Shown one piece after another: positions 17,123 to 20,867 of a DNA stretch of 20,867 nucleotides. The position numbers and the translations under genes were made by a program. Numbering within the stretch: position 1 is the first letter of the stretch; each line of letters begins with the position of its first letter. This DNA is from a virus: positions 1-20,867 of the IMG/VR virus record IMGVR_UViG_3300044623_000161; one strand, 5' to 3'. The notes under the pieces are model-generated. The model ran no database searches. It was not told where the DNA came from and worked only from the letters and a program-made list of their open reading frames with translations.

Positions 17123-19473
17123 ATAGTCCTGTTACGGGTTGAGTAGTTTGCCTCAAAGGAGGCACTTTGGATCCGACATGGAAGATGAGATGTGCTGACT
17201 ACAGATACCTTGGCATCAGCAGCACGGCAGTGAACAGGGAACCTAAACGAGTCTGTGACTAGATTCGGAGTATTGGCAAGCAGACTGCCACCGAGTACTG
17301 ACCCATCGAATGTGTAGGAGAATGGGGTTCGATACTTAGGGGTGACTTCAACCTTGAAGTTCCCTGTTTCCTCGAACGATAGAACTCCATAGGTGAGTTG
17401 CAAGCGGCCATCAATGATGGGCTTATCCTGGTTCCGTGCATACTGCTTCGAGAATGTCCAACGCATTTCGTATGGAACACCCACCCACGCAATGGTTCCA
17501 ACGAGATTCGCAAGGACAACTACCTCAGTGCTCGTGACCTGAATAGGCTGATACTTGATTCCGTTGGCTACCACTACGGGGCTATAGGCACTCAGGTTTA
17601 AGTTAGTTGAGTAGAGGAACTTAGTGGTTCCATAGACTGTTCCCACAACTCCTGTGGCAACTGCGCGACGGTCAAGGTGAACACCCCAAGTTAACCCTGG
17701 GTCTGTGAAGCGTCCTTCAAACTCCACCTTCTCCAAGAAGGTTTCGGTTCCACGGGTAACCACCATGTACAGGATGTGGTCGTACCAGTGCATACCGGCA
17801 ACCACTGCATCAGCACCGAGATCCCATTTGCTCCAGGCTGATTGGATCTTCTCGCTACCGTTTACGAACCACTTATGGTTGTACAGGCCGGTAGATGTAC
17901 GGAGGAATGCCGTACTGTCATGGGTGCTCACAGCGATCTGTTGAGGTACCCCTGCGATGTAAGCAGGGATGTTGGCAGTGATATCGAGTCCGTCATACTT
18001 CTCATCGACTGATATACGGACATACTCACGGACACCCACATTCTGCCCCTTGCTCTGGATAAACAAGAGTGATCTACCCGTAGGTTGTGGCTTACAGACT
18101 GAGGAGAAGTTCTCGAAGTCTGTGGTCTGAACGATCTCCACAGTCTCAGGGGTCAGGTTGGTATCCGCCCCGGAACCTAAGGAGAACTGAGTGGTATCCG
18201 TGAAGAGGATCAAGCGTTCATCCCAACCGACTGCTGCTCGTAGCGAAGATACCTGAGAGTGTGCTACCGATACATCGATGGGATCTGAATCAATGATCTG
18301 CGTTGATGTTGTACGCCAGAAGCCGAAATAGTTCCCCGCCTCACTCATAACCACCTTGTTGTCCGCGAGGAAACCAAGGCGATTCCTGTAGAGGAACATA
18401 TCGTTGATCTTGCGTCCAACGAATGACGGAGGGGCTGCTGTTACAGCATCACCTACCAGGCGGAGATCCCATGTGGGTTTGTAGCATCCAAAGTTGCCAT
18501 CTGGCCTTCTTACAAGGACATAAGGCAGCGTGGCATCTGAGAGTGTCGTAGTAACACCGAAGCCAACAGACTCTTCCCAGCGGCCTGAGCCGGTGATCCC
18601 ATCGTTAGCGATGAAGATCCCGTAGTAGTCGCTAGTAGATGGATCTTCAATGTCAGCACCAATGGCTATCTTGAAGTCGTGAGGAGCCGCTAGGGGTAGA
18701 TCGGATATACGGGCTACCTTGCCCTTGGCAGCGGACATCAGGGTTCCACCGGCAGAATCAGATGTCTTGACGGTAAATGTCTTGGCAATACCAGATTGAC
18801 TCTGAACCAGGACGATGGTGGATCCTGTGACAGTTGCTGTTACATAGTGAGTACCAGTTCCTCCGTTAATCAGGGTGTATAAGGCAGTAGCAATTGCTTC
18901 TGTATCAACGGTAGAAGCATTAGCAGTTGTCGTATGGGTGTATGGATAATCAGTAGTCAAATACCGAATCGTTACCGTGTACTTAGTTGAGTAGGAAGCC
19001 TGGATGATGGCTACAAGAGCCTTCTGTTCCGCCACCGCAGTTGCTGTAGCTTCCATCGTTACAGCCGTAGTGGTGTTCAGCAGGAAGGTGTAGTCAGCAA
19101 CCGTGAGTGCCCGTAGGTTCGCAGGGGTGCTGAGGTAACCAGAAACAGGGAGCGTGAAGGCGGTGAAGTTGGTGGTATCCGTATAGACAGGCTTCTCTAC
19201 ACCAGCAAGCGTAAATACCTTCAAAGTAGTTGAGGTTCCGCGCACTACATACCGCTCAACCGAGTCACGATTGATGAAGTGGATGAACGGGTCTGGTGCT
19301 TGTGTATCCGACAACCGTGCCACATGGTTCGTTGGTGGCCGCTTAGTCAGCCCCTCGGTCAACGAAGGGTAAGCGTTGGTCTGCTCCTCAAGCTGTGAGG
19401 GCAACCGCATCTGAGGGGGCTGCTGAGAGACCCCCTGAATCAGGTTGGGGATCTGGAGCGAGATTAAGCTCAC
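17119..19473 (-). CDS. Tail tube/nozzle protein B (T7 gp12-like)
   Basis: This protein forms the hexameric nozzle at the tail end that closes the DNA channel and holds the fibres. With the start chosen here it has 784 residues (T7 gp12 has 794). The N-terminus SLISLQIPNLIQGVSQQPP, then LTEGLTKRPPTNHV and FIHFINRDSVERYVV, matches T7 gp12 (ALISQSIKNLKGGISQQPD, TEGLQKRPP, YIHLINRDE) almost position by position. I prefer GTG at 19473 over the GTG at 19479: the 19473 codon forms a GTGA overlap with the gp11 stop, has GGAGG five bases upstream, and gives the family's usual N-terminal length. The rest is a beta-rich protein with no enzyme motif. Its own stop overlaps the gp13-like start. Confidence 0.96.
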   Translation of the reverse strand: MSLISLQIPNLIQGVSQQPPQMRLPSQLEEQTNAYPSLTEGLTKRPPTNHVARLSDTQAPDPFIHFINRDSVERYVVRGTSTTLKVFTLAGVEKPVYTDTTNFTAFTLPVSGYLSTPANLRALTVADYTFLLNTTTAVTMEATATAVAEQKALVAIIQASYSTKYTVTIRYLTTDYPYTHTTTANASTVDTEAIATALYTLINGGTGTHYVTATVTGSTIVLVQSQSGIAKTFTVKTSDSAGGTLMSAAKGKVARISDLPLAAPHDFKIAIGADIEDPSTSDYYGIFIANDGITGSGRWEESVGFGVTTTLSDATLPYVLVRRPDGNFGCYKPTWDLRLVGDAVTAAPPSFVGRKINDMFLYRNRLGFLADNKVVMSEAGNYFGFWRTTSTQIIDSDPIDVSVAHSQVSSLRAAVGWDERLILFTDTTQFSLGSGADTNLTPETVEIVQTTDFENFSSVCKPQPTGRSLLFIQSKGQNVGVREYVRISVDEKYDGLDITANIPAYIAGVPQQIAVSTHDSTAFLRTSTGLYNHKWFVNGSEKIQSAWSKWDLGADAVVAGMHWYDHILYMVVTRGTETFLEKVEFEGRFTDPGLTWGVHLDRRAVATGVVGTVYGTTKFLYSTNLNLSAYSPVVVANGIKYQPIQVTSTEVVVLANLVGTIAWVGVPYEMRWTFSKQYARNQDKPIIDGRLQLTYGVLSFEETGNFKVEVTPKYRTPFSYTFDGSVLGGSLLANTPNLVTDSFRFPVHCRAADAKVSVVSTSHLPCRIQSASFEANYSTRNRTI

Positions 19474-20042
19474 GCCCACCTCCGGAGGTTCGATGAGATA
19501 TCTGCATTGTTGAAGATGTTGAGGTCTGCTTGCTCAGATTCAAACTCACGAAGAGTCATCCAAGCCTGAACCTCATCACGCTCCGTGAAGGCAACACCCT
19601 TCTCACTCCCAACCAACCGGGCTACCAAGGTGCGCCCTGCTCTGATCATTGCGTACCTGCGGGCTGACTCAGGCATATCGTCCCATTCCAAGAGGATGAT
19701 TACATCCAGTTCATCCATGTCTGTCGTGAAGACATCCGTGGAGTCCTCCCGGTTGTAGAGGAAACTCCCTCTCTTAGCGACATCCTTAGTCGCATGGTCA
19801 ACACGAACCCAAGCAGCGGGTACTGCAATCTTGCCATTGACATTCTTAGTCAGGGTCTGCTTGGTTAACTTGTTCCAAGACCACTCGCGGCTGCAAAGGT
19901 CTCGGCAGACTTCATCGAGGATGTTGATGGACATACTCACATCAGCCGTAGCAGTTGCTTCAAGCGAAGACACCGGGGATTCCCCGATGCAGGACAGCAT
20001 CGTGTTGATCGCAGAGATCTTCGTTGTTTCAGTGAGTGCCAT
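19470..20042 (-). CDS. Tail tube/adaptor protein A (T7 gp11-like)
   Basis: The 190-residue protein (T7 gp11 has 196) forms the ring connecting the portal to the nozzle. The N-terminus SAINTMLSCIGESPVSSLE is the classic opening of this family, followed by the helical segment INILDEVCRDLCSREWSWN and a beta region with IAVPAAWVRVDHA. The C-terminal helices contain PESARRYAMIRAGRTLVARL, also typical. It is the first gene after the terminator that follows the capsid gene, exactly as in T7, and overlaps gp12-like by four bases. GAGAA stands before the ATG as a modest ribosome site. Confidence 0.96.
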   Translation of the reverse strand: MALTETTKISAINTMLSCIGESPVSSLEATATADVSMSINILDEVCRDLCSREWSWNKLTKQTLTKNVNGKIAVPAAWVRVDHATKDVAKRGSFLYNREDSTDVFTTDMDELDVIILLEWDDMPESARRYAMIRAGRTLVARLVGSEKGVAFTERDEVQAWMTLREFESEQADLNIFNNADISSNLRRWA

Positions 20043-20129
20043 GGGGTTCTCGATGGTTGCTTAGGGGATCAAACAGAATCCCCCTGCACCTATTTCTAGA
20101 TGCAGGGGGGATAAGGGGGTTAAACGGGA
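20043..20129 (-). other. Intergenic gap between capsid and gp11-like genes
   Basis: This 87-base stretch is the only real non-coding gap in the window. It contains the hairpin terminator annotated separately and the leader of the gp11-like gene. I do not see a convincing phage or host promoter in it. Confidence 0.85.
20068..20110 (-). terminator. Hairpin terminator after the capsid gene (T7 T-phi position)
   Basis: Read on the minus strand, the arm at 20101-20109 (CCCCCTGCA) pairs perfectly with the arm at 20080-20088 (TGCAGGGGG), nine pairs around a 12-base loop. The sequence after the stem is ATTCTGTTTG, a moderately T-rich tail. It lies 20 bases past the capsid stop. T7 has its main late terminator (T-phi) between genes 10 and 11, so the position agrees. 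Partial read-through would explain high capsid and lower tail expression. The tail is not a clean T-run, so the terminator may serve the phage RNA polymerase. Confidence 0.8.
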
Positions 20130-20867
20130 TTAGCCAATAGCAAGACCAATGGCGCACTCAGGACGCAGAACGCCGAAGCCAGCCATCATCTTCGAGACAA
20201 CCAGGGTGCCCTGGTACTCGATCTTGCGCTCCATCTCAGTCGTGACATCGAACTTCTTGACGCAACCAATGGCATCAGCGTGTCCACAGATACCCCAGGC
20301 CTTGATCATGCTTTTACCAGCAGCGTCAGCCGTAGCTGAGTAACCAACACCACCGGTAGCAAACACATCACTGACGGCGTTCGCGTTGGCGAACAAGGCG
20401 ATATTGGCATCACCCGTAGCCAAGTCAACAAAGCGAGGGAACAGGTTCGACTTCATCAACTTGAAGCCAGCAACCTCGACGGTAGCAGCGGTACCCTTGG
20501 AGACATCACCAACCTTACTACCGAAGTCCGAGCTAAAGCGGAATGCGTTACTAGTCACTGATGGTGCTGAGAGCAGCAACTGATATTGCTCTGGGCGGAC
20601 AACGCAGAAACGACCGTCAACTGGAACATCCTTGTTATCCAAGGCAACCTGTGCTTCATAGAGCGAATCAAGGATTTGAGTGCTCGTTGGGGCAGTGGTG
20701 CCCTTAGTGATGGTCTCACCAACCAATGGCGTACCGTTAGCAGAAACACCGCTGATAGGCGAAGTGGTGGTGTTCACTGCTGCCCAGAAGGTGGACATTG
20801 CAAAGCGGTCATAGGCATACGCAAGCGCACGACCAAGTTCCGTTGCAATCGGTGAACGCACATCCCA
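20130..20867 (-). CDS. Major capsid protein (T7 gp10-like), C-terminal part
   Basis: The frame is open to the window edge, and the family is normally about 340-375 residues; about 245 codons are present, so roughly the first 100 or more residues are missing. The visible part begins WDVRSPIATELGRALAYAYD, parallel to the T7 capsid NVRTEYTSQLGESLAMAADG, continues with ALDNKDVPVDGRFCVVRPEQ (T7: ALTKNYVPAADRVFYCDPDS), VEVAGFKLMKSNLFPR and ends MAGFGVLRPECAIGLAIG (T7: AMGHGGLRPEAAGAVVFK). This is the HK97-fold shell protein. An apparent start GTG at 20861 is internal and should not be used. A terminator follows. Confidence 0.95.
   Translation of the reverse strand, partial: WDVRSPIATELGRALAYAYDRFAMSTFWAAVNTTTSPISGVSANGTPLVGETITKGTTAPTSTQILDSLYEAQVALDNKDVPVDGRFCVVRPEQYQLLLSAPSVTSNAFRFSSDFGSKVGDVSKGTAATVEVAGFKLMKSNLFPRFVDLATGDANIALFANANAVSDVFATGGVGYSATADAAGKSMIKAWGICGHADAIGCVKKFDVTTEMERKIEYQGTLVVSKMMAGFGVLRPECAIGLAIG

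Noticed and set aside
20020-20135. Possible -1 frameshift extension of the capsid protein, as in T7 10A/10B; the -1 frame stays open for about 35 codons past the stop
   Set aside because: No slippery heptamer or T-run is visible near the capsid stop, an open run of this length is not rare by chance, and the extension would read through the terminator hairpin.

Overview
The window is part of a T7-like podovirus genome (Autographiviridae-type tailed phage). Every supported gene lies on the minus strand, so the genes are transcribed from high to low coordinates. Going downstream, the order is: major capsid protein (5' end cut off by the window), terminator, tail tube gp11, gp12, gp13-like, gp14-like, gp15-like and gp16-like internal virion proteins, gp17 tail fibre, a small membrane protein, an extra beta-rich protein, small terminase and large terminase. 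This matches the T7 genes 10 to 19. Three more genes follow the large terminase: a 756-residue lectin-like fibre, a 100-residue unknown protein and the start of another fibre-like protein that runs off the window at base 1. GC content is moderate. Together with the long modular fibre and the typical small terminase, it fits a cyanophage or similar aquatic phage, but I see no host-diagnostic gene, so the host is an inference.

Layout: 20130-20867 capsid (partial); 20043-20129 intergenic terminator; 19470-20042 and 17119-19473 tail tube/nozzle; 16670-17122, 15956-16666, 13560-15956 and 8811-13556 internal (ejected) virion proteins; 5371-8811 tail fibre; 5141-5362 probable lysis membrane protein; 4746-5138 unknown virion-like protein; 4526-4753 and 2841-4523 terminase; 574-2844, 266-568 and 1-266 accessory adsorption region. 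Genes are packed with 1-10 base overlaps (ATGA, GTGA, TGATG, TAATG) or gaps of a few bases, so translation is probably coupled. There is no gene-free stretch over 300 bases; the only real intergenic gap is the 87 bases after the capsid gene. I saw no tRNA, CRISPR, insertion sequence or plus-strand gene.

How they work together: capsid, nozzle, core and fibre proteins build the particle; gp14-16-like proteins are ejected to make the DNA channel; the terminase packages DNA; the small coiled-coil membrane protein probably helps lysis. The points that most deserve a second look are: a metallopeptidase signature (HEVWH followed by EWVAE) inside the gp16-like protein, where I see none of the N-terminal transglycosylase features of T7 gp16; a post-terminase fibre with three repeated sugar-binding-like modules of low GC; a partial fibre gene at the window edge; and the absence of recognisable Rz/spanin genes next to the terminase.
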